A stretch of 64,000 bases of DNA from Bdellovibrionota bacterium (GTDB lineage: Bacteria > Bdellovibrionota > Bdellovibrionia > Bdellovibrionales > Bdellovibrionaceae): positions 1 through 64,000 of the forward strand of contig CAUJGP010000032.1 in NCBI GenBank assembly GCA_963170155.1, read 5' to 3'. The notes below the pieces were generated by a model. That model was not told the origin of the DNA and did not search any database. It saw only the letters and a list, made by a program, of their open reading frames with translations. The number at the start of each line of letters is the position of its first letter. Positions within the stretch are counted from its first letter, which is position 1. Below, in pieces: positions 45,889 to 55,094 of the stretch. Both the position numbers and the translations under genes were made by a program.

Positions 45889-46551
45889 CTAAGGTTTCAA
45901 TACACCATCCACCAAGTTTAATTTCCTATCACAAAGATTAGCAAGCTCATGACTGTGAGTCACAAGAATGGTTGTCGTGTGATTTTTCCTCACAATATCC
46001 ATAAAGACCTTCATAACGACATCCCCTGTTTTCACATCCAAATTTCCGCTAGGTTCATCGGCTAAAAGAATTTCTGGATGCGTTACAAGAGCTCGAGCGA
46101 TCGCAACTCTCTGACACTCTCCTCCGCTCATTTGAGAAGGAAAATGCTCACCTCGGTGAGACAACCCCACTTGTTCCAAAATGAACTGAGCTTTTGAAAG
46201 AGCCTCTGGATCGCCTGCAATCTCAAGAGGCAAAGCTACATTTTCAAGTGCCTTAAGATGGCTTAAAAGATGAAATTGCTGAAAAACAATCCCAATTTTT
46301 TTCCCACGAAAAGCCGTCCGCTGAGCTTGGCCCAAACGAGAAATGGCTGTCCCCGCGATTTCAACATCGCCCGAATCCGGGGTGTCCAACCCAGCTAACA
46401 ATGTCAATAAGGTTGATTTACCACTCCCTGATTGCCCTAAAATGGCTAAAACTTCACCCTTTTTTACCTCTAAATGAAGTCCTCGAAGAATCTCAAGCTT
46501 TTGAGAACCTTGTAAATAGGATTTTTTAACTTCACTTAATTTTAAGCTCAT
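45889..46551 (-). CDS. LolD/YbbA-type ABC transporter ATPase
   Basis: A 220-residue ATPase: Walker A G-Q-S-G-S-G-K-S-T, signature M-S-G-G-E-C-Q-R-V-A, Walker B I-L-L-A-D-E-P-S-G-N-L-D and H-loop V-T-H-S-H-E. The D-E-P-S/T-G-N-L-D form is typical of MacB/LolD partners of FtsX permeases. Its start overlaps the tesA stop (ATGA). A 150-base gap separates it from its permease, wider than usual, and I see no gene in that gap. Confidence 0.93.
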   Translation of the reverse strand: MSLKLSEVKKSYLQGSQKLEILRGLHLEVKKGEVLAILGQSGSGKSTLLTLLAGLDTPDSGDVEIAGTAISRLGQAQRTAFRGKKIGIVFQQFHLLSHLKALENVALPLEIAGDPEALSKAQFILEQVGLSHRGEHFPSQMSGGECQRVAIARALVTHPEILLADEPSGNLDVKTGDVVMKVFMDIVRKNHTTTILVTHSHELANLCDRKLNLVDGVLKP

Positions 46552-47219
46552 AAATATTCCTCAATAGCTTTGTATACAGTCTCTGCAATCACTTGATGTC
46601 CTTTTTCATTGGGATGAATTCCATCAGCAATATTGAGTTCTTTCTGGCCAGCTACTCCCTCCAACAAAAAAGGAATGAGTTTTACCTTAGTCTGCTGAGC
46701 AATATCTCGATAAAGCCTTTCAAATTCCTGAGTATAAGTTTTCCCGTAATTAGGAGGCGCCAACATTCCTGCTAAAAGAACTTTAGCAGACTCTCCCTGC
46801 GCTGATTTTATCGCTTCTAAAATATTTTTCTTTGTTGATTCCAATTTAAGCCCACGAAGAGCATCATTAGCTCCAATCGCCAATAAAATGAGATCAGGTT
46901 TGCTTTTCAATATCCATTTCATTCGGGAGGCAAGACTCGCTGATGTAGAACCTGAGACACCTGAATTAATGACTGTCCAATTTTTATGATTCTTTTTTAA
47001 TTTTTCTTGAATAAGAGCTCCGTACGTGGAATTTTTAGAAACTCCAAATCCTTCTGTCAAAGAGTCTCCCAGCAAAACTAATTTTTTAGGCTGATTTGAC
47101 TCCTTTGCTGACGCGGAAAATGCAGCAAAGCTTAAAAGAAATAAACAAATAAAATTCAAAACAGACCTACTAAAGGTATTTGATTGATCACTTGCAAATT
47201 TAAAAAAAATATTATTCAT
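46548..47219 (-). CDS. tesA: SGNH esterase/lysophospholipase, TesA-like
   Basis: A 223-residue exported hydrolase. Signal peptide about 1-38 (N-F-I-C-L-F-L-L-S-F-A-A-F-S-A-S-A). Block I G-D-S-L-T-E-G-F-G-V (nucleophile Ser), block II N-S-G-V-S-G, block III G-A-N-D-A-L-R-G and block V D-G-I-H-P-N give the full SGNH set. TesA has arylesterase, thioesterase and lysophospholipase I activity in the periplasm. ATG 47219 with GAGTGGA is preferred to the GTG three codons up. First in the tesA-ybbA-ybbP-like operon. Confidence 0.92.
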   Translation of the reverse strand: MNNIFFKFASDQSNTFSRSVLNFICLFLLSFAAFSASAKESNQPKKLVLLGDSLTEGFGVSKNSTYGALIQEKLKKNHKNWTVINSGVSGSTSASLASRMKWILKSKPDLILLAIGANDALRGLKLESTKKNILEAIKSAQGESAKVLLAGMLAPPNYGKTYTQEFERLYRDIAQQTKVKLIPFLLEGVAGQKELNIADGIHPNEKGHQVIAETVYKAIEEYL

Positions 47220-47432
47220 AAATTCCACTCAATATGGCTCATATTTTCCGCAGATTCCCTTATTTTAGATCTAATGTCAATTTTACATTCTATACAATTG
47301 AAATTCACTTCAGCCTTGAAGTATACATGGTGACTATTAAGAAATGGATTTTCGGTATTACCGTATAATTACAATAAAGTCTTCACAGTAGCAGAGAGCA
47401 TGCTTTCGCTCTTCATAAGGAGAATTTGAACT

Positions 47433-50069
47433 ATGAAAACCCTTTATTTAGTTGATGTCAGCTCTATGTTCTTTCGTGCTTTTTACGCTGTTCGTCCATT
47501 GACCTCACCTCAAGGGCTTCCAACCAATGCTATTTATGGTTTTACATCCATGATTATCAAATTACTGAAAGACGAAAAACCTGATTATTTAGGCTTTTGC
47601 TATGATCTCCCCACCCCATCCTTCCGTAAAGATATTTATCCCGAATATAAAATTCATCGCACAGAAACTCCCCCTGATTTAATTCCTCAAATTCCTTATA
47701 TCAAAAAAATAGTGGATGCTCTTGGCATCCCCGCTTTTGAGGTTCAAGGCTACGAAGCCGATGATATTATCGGAACTCTCACTGAAATTGGGCGCAACAA
47801 TCACTGCCGAGTTAAAATTGTCAGTGGTGATAAAGACTTTGCTCAATTAGTGCGTCCAGGCATAGAATTATTAGACACCATGAAAGATACACTCATTGAT
47901 GGAGATGGAGTCAAAGCCAAATGGGGAGTTCGTCCAGATCAGTTTATTGATTATCTTGCTCTCATTGGAGATGCTTCTGATAATATCCCTGGCATTGAAG
48001 GAATCGGACCCAAAACGGCAGAAAAACTTCTCAACGATTACGATCACCTCGATGGCATCTACCAAAAGATTGATTCCATTAAAAGCGCTAGCCTCAAAGA
48101 AAAACTTCTCAAAGGAAAAGAAAGCGCCCTGCTCTCAAAAAAATTAGCCACTATTGTGACAGATATCCCAATCAATAATGACTTGAACCAACTGAAACCA
48201 GCTCCTTTTAAAAAAAAGGAGCTCCTTCTTTTACTAAGAGAACTCAATTTTAAGACTTTTGAAAAAAAACTACTCAATGACACCGATCTTTCGGAATCGC
48301 CACGAGAACTGAATTCTGAAACCTCCTCGAAACAATCTCCAGAAACAGCCTTAGCGGCTCCGACTCATGATGAACTTGGGATCCCTCTTAAAAGTTATTT
48401 GCAACCCCCGACCCATTTCAATAATATTCCCCAGACCCCTCACGTTAAATTTTTGCAGGAGTTATCACCCACCGAAGATCATCTGGTCGAAAACCTTCCA
48501 CAAGGAAGCCATGTCTGGGCTGTTTACAATCGAAGCAGTCACTACCTCATCTATAAAGATTATTTATGGATTTTTCATTCAGATTTTAAAAAATGGGGCA
48601 CCCTTTTAACAGAAAAAAAACTCATCTACTCTGGATTTGATCTCAAAACCTTTTGGCGAGACTTAGAAATTAAAAATCCACAAATGCACTGGGACTCTCA
48701 GTTGGCGGCCTATCTTCTCAAAACTGATCAAATTGGATCTTTTGAAGAAGCTGTCTCAGAATTTCTCCATAAAAATCTACCCCCTTTCTGCACCCCTTCT
48801 GAAGAGTTCTCTTACCACGAAGAATTGTTCCACAAACTGAAAGACGACATCGAACAACAGGGTTTTTCTCAACTTCTTCATGATATTGAATTTCCCATCA
48901 GCCCTATTCTTTTATCCATGGAACAAGAAGGAATTCTCTTAGATACCCAACTCTTAGAGGCGCAAAGTTCTCGGCTTTCCGCAGATATCCTCAAACTGGA
49001 AGAACAAATTTTTTCTTTGTGCGGAGAATCCTTCAATGTTGCCTCCCCCAAACAACTCTCCCACATTCTTTTTGAAAAGCTGAATTTACCCTCTGGAAAA
49101 AAAACCAAAACTGGTTTTTCAACCGACAACGAGGTTTTGGAAAAATTGAAAGGCACCCATCCAATCATTGAGTTCATTCTTGAGTACCGTGAACTTACCA
49201 AACTCAAATCCACCTATGTTGATGCTCTCCCTGCTCTGGTAAATCCTGAAACGCACCGCCTTCACACTCATTTCAATCAAGCCCTCACAAGCACGGGACG
49301 CCTCTCTTCCACGCAACCCAATTTACAAAATATTCCAATCCGTACCAAGCGAGGGCAAGAAATCCGAAAAGCTTTTATTGCCCCTGCAAATCAGGTCCTG
49401 CTCTCTCTTGATTATTCTCAGATCGAACTTCGTATTTTAGCTCACCTCACCGAAGACCCTGGACTCTGCCAAGCTTTTCAAAGAGGATTGGATATTCATT
49501 CCGCCACGGCCAGCGAAGTCTTTGACGTTTCCCTAGAAAACGTCACGCCTGAAATGCGAAGAGCCGCAAAAGCCATTAACTTTGGAATTGCCTACGGACA
49601 AGGAGCTTACGGCCTTGCCGAGAATTTAAGTATTAGCCGCACAGAAGCTCAAAACATCATTAAACGTTACTTCATCCGATTTCATCGCGTTCAAGATTAT
49701 ATGGAATCCACCATTGCCGAAGCGAAAAACCAGGGTTTTGTCACAAACTTATTTGGTCGAAAACGCATCTTACGCGAACTTCAATCGTCAAGCCCCATGC
49801 TGCGCAAGTTTGGTGAACGTGCAGCAATCAACGCCCCTGTTCAAGGAGCCGCCAGTGATATCGTCAAAAAAGCAATGATTGCCGTTTCTGAAATCAAGGG
49901 AGCCAAAATGCTCTTGCAAGTTCATGATGAGTTGCTCTTTGAGTGCAAAAACGAAGAGGCCGATGAACTGATGAAACAACTTATTCACCAAATGGAAAAC
50001 GTCGTCACTCTTAAGGTTCCCTTATTAGTCAATGGAGGAAAAGGCCTCAACTGGGATCTCATCCACTAA
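47433..50069 (+). CDS. polA: DNA polymerase I, proofreading domain degenerate
   Basis: An 878-residue polymerase for repair and Okazaki processing. The 5' nuclease (about 1-290) keeps G-Y-E-A-D-D-I-I-G-T, S-G-D-K-D-F and G-D-A-S-D-N-I-P-G-I. The polymerase (about 480-878) keeps motif A (L-D-Y-S-Q-I-E-L-R), motif B (R-R-A-A-K-A-I-N-F-G-I-A-Y-G) and motif C (Q-V-H-D-E-L-L). The middle 3'-5' exonuclease region (about 320-470) lacks the D-x-E of motif I and the Y-x3-D of motif III, so proofreading should be absent, as in Taq polymerase. AAGGAG precedes the ATG. Confidence 0.95.
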   Translation: MKTLYLVDVSSMFFRAFYAVRPLTSPQGLPTNAIYGFTSMIIKLLKDEKPDYLGFCYDLPTPSFRKDIYPEYKIHRTETPPDLIPQIPYIKKIVDALGIPAFEVQGYEADDIIGTLTEIGRNNHCRVKIVSGDKDFAQLVRPGIELLDTMKDTLIDGDGVKAKWGVRPDQFIDYLALIGDASDNIPGIEGIGPKTAEKLLNDYDHLDGIYQKIDSIKSASLKEKLLKGKESALLSKKLATIVTDIPINNDLNQLKPAPFKKKELLLLLRELNFKTFEKKLLNDTDLSESPRELNSETSSKQSPETALAAPTHDELGIPLKSYLQPPTHFNNIPQTPHVKFLQELSPTEDHLVENLPQGSHVWAVYNRSSHYLIYKDYLWIFHSDFKKWGTLLTEKKLIYSGFDLKTFWRDLEIKNPQMHWDSQLAAYLLKTDQIGSFEEAVSEFLHKNLPPFCTPSEEFSYHEELFHKLKDDIEQQGFSQLLHDIEFPISPILLSMEQEGILLDTQLLEAQSSRLSADILKLEEQIFSLCGESFNVASPKQLSHILFEKLNLPSGKKTKTGFSTDNEVLEKLKGTHPIIEFILEYRELTKLKSTYVDALPALVNPETHRLHTHFNQALTSTGRLSSTQPNLQNIPIRTKRGQEIRKAFIAPANQVLLSLDYSQIELRILAHLTEDPGLCQAFQRGLDIHSATASEVFDVSLENVTPEMRRAAKAINFGIAYGQGAYGLAENLSISRTEAQNIIKRYFIRFHRVQDYMESTIAEAKNQGFVTNLFGRKRILRELQSSSPMLRKFGERAAINAPVQGAASDIVKKAMIAVSEIKGAKMLLQVHDELLFECKNEEADELMKQLIHQMENVVTLKVPLLVNGGKGLNWDLIH

Positions 50070-50081
50070 AGAGTTGAGGCC
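50043..50081 (+). terminator. hairpin spanning the polA stop
   Basis: GGCCTCAACT (50043-50052) inside the last codons pairs perfectly with AGTTGAGGCC (50072-50081) just after the stop. The tail is AT-rich but not a clean T-run, so termination is likely but weakly supported. Confidence 0.45.
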
Positions 50082-50130
50082 GCGAAATTAATCTTTATTT
50101 CATCCTCAATTTCTATTATCTTAAGAGATT

Positions 50131-52221
50131 ATGTATTTAGTCAAAATCGGCGTCGCGGCCCTTAATCAAATACCCCTCGATTGGAGAGGAAATTCAGATC
50201 GAATCATTCATGTGCTTCAACAAGCACGCAAAGAAGGCGTTCAATTTCTAGGTCTCCCAGAAATGGCATTAAGCGGCTATGGTTGCGAAGATGCTTATTT
50301 TTCTCCAAGCACTTCGGAACAAGCTCTAGCCGCTTTAGAGGCTCTTCTTCCTCACACTCAAGGACTCATCACAAATTTTGATTTGCCTTTGCGATTTCAA
50401 GGAGCCTTATTCAATGGAAATGTGGTGGTAGCTGATGGTGAAATCATAGGTATTGTACCCAAAAAATACCTTGCCGGGGATGGTGTTCATTACGAACCTC
50501 GGTGGTTCAAGGAATGGCCCATCGGTTTTGCAGATGTCATTCCCTCCAGTGAACTCTCACCAAAAGAGAAATTATACCAAAAAGACTCCAAGAAAAAAAC
50601 TAAGCCCTCCAACGAAAATACTCTCATTCCTATTGGAGATTTGGCTTTTCAGTGGAAGGACCTTCGCTTTGGATATGAAATTTGTGAAGAGGCTTGGGTG
50701 GCCCAGAGACCTGGGTCCACTCTAGCAAAAAATTCTGTCGATATTATTTTTAATCCCAGTGCAAGTCATTTTTCTTTTGGTAAAAATGAGATCCGTAAAC
50801 GATTTGTCCTGGAAGGCTCCAGAGCTTTTGCCTGCGTCTATGCCTACTCTAATTTACTTGGAAACGAAGCTGGACGCTTGATTTATGACGGCAGTTTGCT
50901 CATTGCCAGCAATGGAGAGATGATTCATGAATCCAAACGTTTTAGTTTTGCTGATTCACAAATGATTGTCAGTGTTGTCGATTTGGATATTAACCGCACA
51001 AAGCGTTTACAGACCTCTAGTTTTAACCCCATTCAAAATCAGTCCGCAAGAGCTGAAAAATCCTCAAAAGGTTTTAAAATCATCTCCATAAATAATCAAA
51101 ATTTGTTTAATAAAAGTCAAAGCACCCCTCAGCGAGTAAGCTCTCCCGAAGTCTTGCCCCCTTTGACAAAAAACGAAGAGTTTTTGCATGCTGTGAGCTT
51201 AGGGCTTTTTGATTACGTGAGAAAGAGCGGCAATTATGGCTTCGCTATTTCCATCAGCGGAGGCACAGACTCTTCGGTAGTCGCCGTCTTGGCTGTAGAT
51301 GCCATCCGTTTGGCATTCCAAGAATTGGGATTAAAGAAGTTCTTAAAGAATTTTTCTTACATTAAATCCCTTCAAGGCGAAGTTGCATTAGAAAACATTG
51401 TAACCAAAATGGTTCATGGAGTTTATCAATCCACTCAGAATAGCTCAAAAGAAACGAGAGACGCGGCCTTTCAACTGGCGAAGGCTCTTCATATCACTTT
51501 TTCAGAGTGGTCGGTGGAGGCCATTAAAGAGCAGTATGAAAAAATGGTTGGGAGTGCTCTGGGAAAAACTTTAACCTGGGCACAAGATGACTTAGCTCTT
51601 CAAAACATCCAGGCACGAGTTCGTGCACCAGGGATTTGGCTCCTCGCGAATCTCAAAGGCTTTTTACTCCTAGCAACCTCCAACCGATCCGAAGCCGCTG
51701 TGGGTTATGCCACCATGGACGGAGATACAGCGGGAGGATTAAGCCCTATCGCTGGAGTTGACAAAGCTTTTCTCAATCAATGGGTCCGATGGCGAGGAGA
51801 AACGATTCGACCCAATAATCACAGCTATTCGATGATCCCAGAACTCAAATTTGTTTTTGATATCCCTCCCACCGCTGAACTTCGTCCCACTCATTATCAA
51901 CAACAAGATGAAAAAGATCTCATGCCCTACCCACTCCTTGATTTCATCGAGCGTCATTTACTCATTGATCGACTGAGGCCCCGGGATTTAATGCACGTCT
52001 TGATCGAAGAATTCCCTCAACACTCACACAACCAATTGTGTGAGTGGCTTGTCCTATTTCTAAAACTATGGACCCGCCATCAATGGAAGAGAGAACGCTT
52101 CGCTCCTTCTTTTCATCTGGATTCAGTCAGTTTGGACCCCAAAACATGGTGTCGATTTCCTATTTTATCAAAAAGTTTTGAACTGGATATTGAACAACTT
52201 CTAATAGAATTTAAGAATTAA
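50131..52221 (+). CDS. nadE: glutamine-dependent NAD+ synthetase
   Basis: A 696-residue two-domain enzyme that turns deamido-NAD into NAD. The N-terminal nitrilase-like glutaminase (about 1-290) has the E-K-C triad: E44 (L-P-E-M-A-L-S-G-Y), the Lys in V-P-K-K-Y-L-A-G-D-G and the Cys in Y-E-I-C-E-E-A-W. The C-terminal synthetase (about 355-690) has the PP-loop S376-G-G-T-D-S and A-T-S-N-R-S-E. Length matches the large glutamine-using type. It starts 61 bases after polA. Confidence 0.95.
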   Translation: MYLVKIGVAALNQIPLDWRGNSDRIIHVLQQARKEGVQFLGLPEMALSGYGCEDAYFSPSTSEQALAALEALLPHTQGLITNFDLPLRFQGALFNGNVVVADGEIIGIVPKKYLAGDGVHYEPRWFKEWPIGFADVIPSSELSPKEKLYQKDSKKKTKPSNENTLIPIGDLAFQWKDLRFGYEICEEAWVAQRPGSTLAKNSVDIIFNPSASHFSFGKNEIRKRFVLEGSRAFACVYAYSNLLGNEAGRLIYDGSLLIASNGEMIHESKRFSFADSQMIVSVVDLDINRTKRLQTSSFNPIQNQSARAEKSSKGFKIISINNQNLFNKSQSTPQRVSSPEVLPPLTKNEEFLHAVSLGLFDYVRKSGNYGFAISISGGTDSSVVAVLAVDAIRLAFQELGLKKFLKNFSYIKSLQGEVALENIVTKMVHGVYQSTQNSSKETRDAAFQLAKALHITFSEWSVEAIKEQYEKMVGSALGKTLTWAQDDLALQNIQARVRAPGIWLLANLKGFLLLATSNRSEAAVGYATMDGDTAGGLSPIAGVDKAFLNQWVRWRGETIRPNNHSYSMIPELKFVFDIPPTAELRPTHYQQQDEKDLMPYPLLDFIERHLLIDRLRPRDLMHVLIEEFPQHSHNQLCEWLVLFLKLWTRHQWKRERFAPSFHLDSVSLDPKTWCRFPILSKSFELDIEQLLIEFKN

Positions 52222-52288
52222 ATAATCATTCTTCTAAAAATTCATGAGGGCACTGATCTTATTGAAATCAAAAATCATTAATAATAAT

Positions 52289-52762
52289 TTAAATCTTTTT
52301 CGGAAACATCTTTCGACTCAAATCTTCAAAAATCTCATCTTGAATTTGAAACATTTCTTTCGCTTTTCTTTTATCTTTTTCATGATCAAAACCCAATAAA
52401 TGGAGAACTCCATGAATCAACATATAGCCCAACTCTTGTTGAAACTGAAGACCATGCTCTTGAGACTGTTTTTTTAAAACTTGAGGACATAAAACTAACT
52501 CTCCCAAAGACTCATGTTCATCTCCCTCGAAGCTTAAGATATCAGTGGCATAATTTTTTTTGCGATATTTGAAATTGATCTTTTTGGCCTCACGTGGATT
52601 AAAAAAAACCACCGTTAAGCTTAGAGCTCGATCAGGTTGGAGTTTTTTTATACGAAGGGCGCGATACAATTCTACTAACCACTGATGAATAAAAGCTCTT
52701 GGCATCCGAACATCAGAAGAATTAATTAACTGAAATCGCAAACCCATATCATATTTTTCCAT
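52289..52762 (-). CDS. ybeY: endoribonuclease YbeY (rRNA maturation factor)
   Basis: A 157-residue metal-dependent RNase. The zinc motif H-G-V-L-H-L-L-G-F-D-H is complete, with upstream A-T-D-I-L-S-F and L-G-E-L-V-L. It acts in 16S rRNA 3' maturation and ribosome quality control. ATG at 52762 lacks a strong site; the Met five codons later is an alternative. Given the condition of RNase Y at 55699, its intact state is worth noting. Confidence 0.94.
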   Translation of the reverse strand: MEKYDMGLRFQLINSSDVRMPRAFIHQWLVELYRALRIKKLQPDRALSLTVVFFNPREAKKINFKYRKKNYATDILSFEGDEHESLGELVLCPQVLKKQSQEHGLQFQQELGYMLIHGVLHLLGFDHEKDKRKAKEMFQIQDEIFEDLSRKMFPKKI

Positions 52763-52778
52763 TTAATTAAAAATTTTT

Positions 52779-53033
52779 CTATTTTACTAAAGAGGCTTTC
52801 ACACAAGATGAACCAACAGACATCAATTTTTTAACTTTAAACTGTCCTTCATCACCATCGGGTATTAAACAACTCCCACCAACAGATGTGGTGAAATGTG
52901 TGAAGTCTACATAACCCGTTGGCGATTTTGAAGTATAAGCACGTAATTTACAAACAAATTCTCCCAGAGACAAAAATTGCCAAAAGATGATAGTCCCATC
53001 ACAGCAGCCAATATGGGTATTGGTGGTTGTTAT
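52779..53033 (-). pseudogene. possible C-terminal remnant of a Cys-rich exported protein
   Basis: An open frame of 84 codons between stops, with no ATG or GTG start at its 5' end (TTG at 52973 is the only candidate and has no site). The translation looks protein-like, with two Cys pairs (G-C-C-D-G near the start, later F-V-C, G-S-C-L and S-S-C) and a smooth S/T/G-rich composition ending C-V-K-A-S-L-V-K. This suggests the tail of a disulfide-containing exported protein that lost its beginning. It could also be a chance frame. Confidence 0.3.
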
Positions 53034-53114
53034 TCAAACTATTTAAAAATCAAAGAAAATTAAGATAGCGATTATTTCAAACGGGACTCATTATTAATGA
53101 CGATGATTCCCCTC

Positions 53115-53588
53115 TTACTTATATTGAATTTGCAGGATCACAAGAGCCTCTGGCCCCTTAGGTTTTGACACAATAACTTCATCACCTTCTTTTTTCCCCA
53201 GAAGTGCCGTTGCCATGGGAGAGCGCCAAGAAATTTTTCCCTGAGAAACATCAATCTCGTCCTCTCCCACAATTTGATAAGTTTGCTCAAGCCCACCTTC
53301 ATCTTCCACAGTAACGCTAGCACCAAAAACAATCGTTTTACTCTTCAATTGAGAAGGATCAACGACCTCCGCCTTCTCCACGCGATCCGTTAAAAAACGC
53401 ACCCGACGATCAATCTCTCTTAATCTTCGCTTACCGTAAATATAATCTGCATTTTCAGAACGATCTCCGTTACTGGCCGCCCAAGCCACAGTTTCGACAA
53501 TTTTCGGCCTTTCAACATGCATTAACTGGTGGTACTCAGCCTTGAGCTTCTCCAATCCCGAAGGAGTAATATAATTTTTATTTTTCAT
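53115..53588 (-). CDS. greB: transcription elongation factor GreB
   Basis: A 157-residue Gre factor that stimulates RNA cleavage in backtracked RNA polymerase. N-terminal coiled coil with the GreB-type W-A-A-S-N-G-D-R-S-E-N-A-D-Y-I-Y-G-K-R-R-L-R-E-I-D segment and the tip acidic D-R-S-E; C-terminal FKBP-like domain from about 85. The Y-x-Y-G-K-R/K-R-L-R-E-I-D form is diagnostic of GreB rather than GreA. Confidence 0.94.
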   Translation of the reverse strand: MKNKNYITPSGLEKLKAEYHQLMHVERPKIVETVAWAASNGDRSENADYIYGKRRLREIDRRVRFLTDRVEKAEVVDPSQLKSKTIVFGASVTVEDEGGLEQTYQIVGEDEIDVSQGKISWRSPMATALLGKKEGDEVIVSKPKGPEALVILQIQYK

Positions 53589-53811
53589 TCGACTGAATCA
53601 TCCTTATTTTATTGTTATCCCGTATCTCATTTTTTCAGGAAAGAGTGGTTAATTTCCATAATCGCGATGAAGAACGCATCATCCAGATGTTAGTAGAGTT
53701 TTTTAACCTTGTCAGTTACTTCCTCTTCTAATTGAAGTTTTTGAAAATACAAAAGTCTAGAATCTCGAACCCTAGTACAACTTTGACTCAAAAAATGATA
53801 TTTTTATTATC

Positions 53812-54450
53812 ATGAAGATACTGAAATTTTGTTTTCGGATTCCATTAATCATCACTCTTTTTTGGGGGATAAGAAGCTACTCAGAGTGGGGAAAGTCTCG
53901 CTCACCAGCAGCCTTCAGTAAAATCCCACAAGAAAAAAATGAAAAATCCATTGTAGAATGCTTAGATCGCCTGAAGGGATTCATCTCAACGCAAGAGACA
54001 ACAAATCTCAATAACTTGAAAACAAAAATTGAGCGCATCTATGGAATGAAACAATCAGTCATTCAATATAGAGAATTGCTTTATAAGAATCCAATGGGTG
54101 AAAAGTGGCGCGTGGAATTTTATCTCACTTCTGATTCTCTTAAGGGAAAAGAAAAATACCGATTGAAGTACTTTAAACTCAAAGAAGGAGAAGGTTTTTC
54201 AGAAACTTTGGCCCCCGACAAAGAGGATGTCGTAGAAATAAGTAAAATGCTTAAGTTTGGTCATGCAGAAGAAATTGAAACAGATGAACGCTGGGAACGC
54301 TTTGGAACTCCTCTAGAACCAGATGTCAGCTTTAAAAGCAAAAACTTTAATGTGTTTGAATTATCAGCAACTTCAAAAAGATCCAAATCAAAACTTCTCT
54401 GTAATATCGCAGGAGGCCATCCTTTTTGCCAATGCTCTATTGAGCGTTAA
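53812..54450 (+). CDS. exported protein of unknown function
   Basis: A 212-residue protein. An N-terminal hydrophobic stretch (about 8-22) after M-K-I-L-K could be a signal peptide or anchor. A charged Lys/Glu-rich body follows, with strand-like segments around residues 90-130 (W-R-V-E-F-Y-L). The C-terminus has C-N and C-Q-C cysteines. No family recognised. The site before the ATG is weak. It is divergent from greB. Confidence 0.6.
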   Translation: MKILKFCFRIPLIITLFWGIRSYSEWGKSRSPAAFSKIPQEKNEKSIVECLDRLKGFISTQETTNLNNLKTKIERIYGMKQSVIQYRELLYKNPMGEKWRVEFYLTSDSLKGKEKYRLKYFKLKEGEGFSETLAPDKEDVVEISKMLKFGHAEEIETDERWERFGTPLEPDVSFKSKNFNVFELSATSKRSKSKLLCNIAGGHPFCQCSIER

Positions 54451-55094
54451 TGACTGGCTACGACAAATACCTTCAATCAGTAAAGATATTTGTTTAAAAA
54501 TTGGACAGATTTGTTTTGAAGCATACATCTAAAAAGAGAATCCAAAGAGCCCATTAGAAGGGTTCACAATTTAGAATTCCCCCTGGGAATTCTAAATTCA
54601 AAAGCCTTAGAAAATCACTGAGGAGAGCCCAAAAAACCCATCAAAGGTTAAAAAAAGAGAGTGTAATTGATTTGATTTTTTCTTCTGCTGTTTGAAGAAG
54701 TTGATGTTATTTCAATGCTTTCCGTCGTATAGAATAAAATAATTGCGGTTCAACCACGGATTATATAGACTAACGTGAGTTATTTCCATTTTTGGAGTGT
54801 TTTAAAATCAAGTGGGGGCGGGAATGAGTTTAGGGTTCGATGTAGTCGTAAAAAATCCTTCATTCTTTTCGTGGTTGCCGTTCTTAAGTTCTTTTTTCGA
54901 GTTCGGAAGACAAATCTTAAAAAGTATTTCTAAAAAAACAGTTATTCATTTCAAATTCAACCTCTCGGGAGTTGAGAGTAACTTTTGTGTGCAAAAACTT
55001 TTAAGGTATTGTGATTCGTTAAATGAAGCTTTTATACTCTGGATTACCTTGATTGCTAATTTCACTCCTCAGCGATGGATCAAGATGAGGATGG
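54451..55094. other. long intergenic region upstream of the cyclo-ligase gene
   Basis: 644 bases with no gene I can support. It holds one perfect 14-bp hairpin (annotated separately) and a short CTCTC/GAGAG hairpin near 54962-54978. A 105-codon GTG frame from 54812 has no proper site and overlaps the next gene. The gap upstream of a 5-formyl-THF cyclo-ligase gene is where 6S RNA (ssrS) lies in many proteobacteria, but I could not recognise a 6S sequence here. Confidence 0.4.
54568..54598. other. perfect 14-bp hairpin
   Basis: AATTTAGAATTCCC (54568-54581) pairs perfectly with 54585-54598 around CCT. It lies 118 bases past the stop at 54450. No T-run follows on the plus strand. It may be a transcript end or a protein-binding palindrome. 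Confidence 0.5.

Noticed and set aside
54660-55090. 6S RNA (ssrS) expected upstream of the cyclo-ligase gene
   Set aside because: I could not recognise the conserved central-bubble sequences or a long closing stem; only position suggests it.
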